From Bacillota bacterium (lineage in GTDB: Bacteria > Bacillota > Clostridia > Oscillospirales > Oscillospiraceae): a stretch of DNA of 14,549 nt. Position 1 is the first letter of the stretch. Each line of letters starts with the position of its first letter. This document shows positions 13,962 to 14,549 of the stretch, piece by piece. The notes beneath the pieces were generated by a model. It was not told the DNA's origin. It saw only the letters and a list, made by a program, of their open reading frames with translations, and did not search any database. Position numbers and translations under genes: made by a program. The stretch spans positions 1 through 14,549 of the forward strand of contig JAKOSQ010000143.1 of assembly GCA_029777215.1 (NCBI GenBank), given 5' to 3'.

Positions 13962-13988
13962 GCCGGCGGGACGCCGCCGGAACGGGGG

Positions 13989-14180
13989 TCAAAGCAAAAC
14001 GATGCCGCCAAAGACCGAAGCGGGCGGAGGAGTCTCGGCGCGGCACAGGACCTCGGTCACGCGGGCGGACGCCGTTTTGTCCGCCGGGTGCGCGTCCTCC
14101 CAGGAATGAATGCCGCGGATGATGAGCCAGGCGGCGACGATACCGAGGATCGTCAGCAAAATCGCTTTTTTGGTGGTCAT
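13989..14180 (-). CDS. small single-helix membrane protein, unknown function
   Basis: This is a 63-residue protein that I do not recognise. A short basic start (MTTKK) leads into a hydrophobic helix at about residues 6-22 (AILLTILGIVAAWLII), then a polar, probably external segment (RGIHSWEDAHPADKTASARVTEVLC), a Pro-rich stretch, and a hydrophobic C-terminus (FGGIVLL). It has one cysteine (Cys46). The start at ATG 14180 is supported by a perfect AGGAGGT (complement of 14187-14193) 6 nt upstream. The frame stays open further upstream but without another good start. It has its own promoter and shares the bidirectional terminator with sigK. The strong ribosome binding site makes it more likely real than a random frame, although no family evidence is available. 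Confidence 0.68.
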   Translation of the reverse strand: MTTKKAILLTILGIVAAWLIIRGIHSWEDAHPADKTASARVTEVLCRAETPPPASVFGGIVLL

Positions 14181-14379
14181 GAGTTTACCTCCTGTCGGCA
14201 TTGGATGTATGGGAGCGAGGTTAGCCCGCGTTGAGCTGACCGAGCACGGCCTCCTGCGCAACGCCCGGCAGATGCCGGGTCGCGCCGCGCCGCGCCTCCT
14301 TTCCGAGCCTTGTCTGGTCCCGGAGCGAGAGTCCGCCGGACCCGGTGGCGCGCTTTGAGCGGAAAAACGTATGGTGTTC
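14181..14379 (-). other. long structured leader of the small membrane protein gene
   Basis: About 200 nt separate the predicted transcription start from ATG 14180. Two hairpins are evident: a 5+4-bp stem with a 2-nt bulge at 14316-14342 (GGTCC, CGGA / TCCG, GGACC) and CCCGGC/GCCGGG at 14264-14279. No second gene with a ribosome binding site is seen in it, and no known RNA family was recognised. Confidence 0.4.
14187..14193 (-). promoter_or_regulatory. ribosome binding site of the small membrane protein gene
   Basis: AGGAGGT on the - strand, 6 nt before ATG 14180, is the best Shine-Dalgarno match in the window and fixes the start. Confidence 0.8.
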
Positions 14380-14385
14380 TTCAAT

Positions 14386-14414
14386 AAGATAACACATTAC
14401 CGTGAATAATGCAA
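14386..14414 (-). promoter_or_regulatory. promoter of the small membrane protein gene
   Basis: On the - strand TTGCAT (complement of 14409-14414) is followed after 17 nt by TATCTT (complement of 14386-14391), preceded by TGT as an extended -10. It lies in a short AT-rich stretch just after the terminator of the upstream gene. Confidence 0.55.
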
Positions 14415-14440
14415 GCCATGCGTGCGTTTTGGACAAAGAC

Positions 14441-14478
14441 AAAAAGCGCGCTGGGTCCGCGTAAGCGGGACCCGGCGC
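14441..14478 (-). terminator. intrinsic terminator of the gene at the window end
   Basis: GCGCTGGGTCCGC (14448-14460) pairs with GCGGGACCCGGCGC (14465-14478) with one bulge and one G-T pair around the loop GTAA. On the - strand it ends near five T (complement of 14441-14445). It lies 7 nt past the stop at 14486. Confidence 0.8.
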
Positions 14479-14485
14479 AAAAGAC

Positions 14486-14549
14486 TCATTTGATCGCGGC
14501 CATCATGTTGTTCATGTCGCTGTCGGTGACGCTGCCGGCGGTGAGGTAG
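14486..14549 (-). CDS. C-terminal 20 codons of an unidentified gene
   Basis: A - strand frame is open from the window edge to TGA (complement of 14486-14488) and ends ...DSDMNNMMAAIK. It is supported by the intrinsic terminator just downstream. It is too short to name. Confidence 0.6.
   Translation of the reverse strand, partial: YLTAGSVTDSDMNNMMAAIK

Noticed and set aside
14221..14442. - strand frame of 73 codons in the leader of the small membrane protein gene
   Set aside because: Its start lies upstream of the predicted promoter, inside the inter-gene spacer after a terminator, and it has no ribosome binding site. The leader is better explained as untranslated.

Overview
The window is GC-rich DNA from a spore-forming, low-GC-phylum bacterium, most likely a member of Clostridia such as an Oscillospiraceae relative. 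The reasons are a Gram-positive-style division and cell wall (dcw) cluster with divIB and ftsZ, strong AGGAGG-type ribosome binding sites with some TTG starts, SLH-anchored exported proteins, and an intact sporulation sigma factor SigK with its hydrophobic pro-sequence. The genus assignment is inference. No mobile element, CRISPR array, tRNA or rRNA was seen.

Region 1 (1-5309, + strand) is the distal half of a dcw cluster: the 3' end of ftsW, then murG, murA, divIB (ftsQ) and ftsZ. FtsW belongs to the SEDS glycan polymerase family, MurG makes lipid II, MurA commits UDP-GlcNAc to peptidoglycan synthesis, DivIB is a divisome scaffold, and FtsZ forms the cytokinetic ring. ftsZ has its own sigma-A-like promoter, with a 16-bp dyad just upstream and a 14-bp copy of the end of divIB in its leader. 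It is closed by a clear intrinsic terminator. There is no ftsA between divIB and ftsZ, and FtsZ ends in an atypical tail.

Region 2 (5310-11240, + strand) holds three cell-envelope genes: a six-helix YihY/BrkB-family membrane protein (TTG start), a secreted M3-family zinc oligopeptidase fused to three C-terminal SLH repeats, and a secreted protein with N-terminal SLH repeats followed by eight FG-GAP/VCBS-type calcium-binding repeats. The two SLH genes each have a sigma-A-like promoter. The leader of the second carries overlapping hairpins, the last ending in six T, which look like an attenuator or a shared terminator.

Region 3 (11290-12891, - strand) is a radical SAM protein with a SPASM-like cysteine pattern, its own promoter and its own terminator, convergent with the SLH gene. 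Its promoter lies in an AT-rich stretch and is flanked by inverted repeats. Region 4 (13214-13961, + strand) is sigK, ending in a very long hairpin that can terminate transcription from both sides. Region 5 (13989-14549, - strand) has a 63-residue single-helix membrane protein behind a roughly 200-nt structured leader, and the last 20 codons of an unidentified gene with its terminator.

The most noteworthy candidates are the leader of the SLH/FG-GAP gene, the M3-SLH fusion, the ftsZ upstream dyad and repeat with the unusual FtsZ tail, and the radical SAM gene with its palindromic control region. None is proven as a new system from sequence alone.
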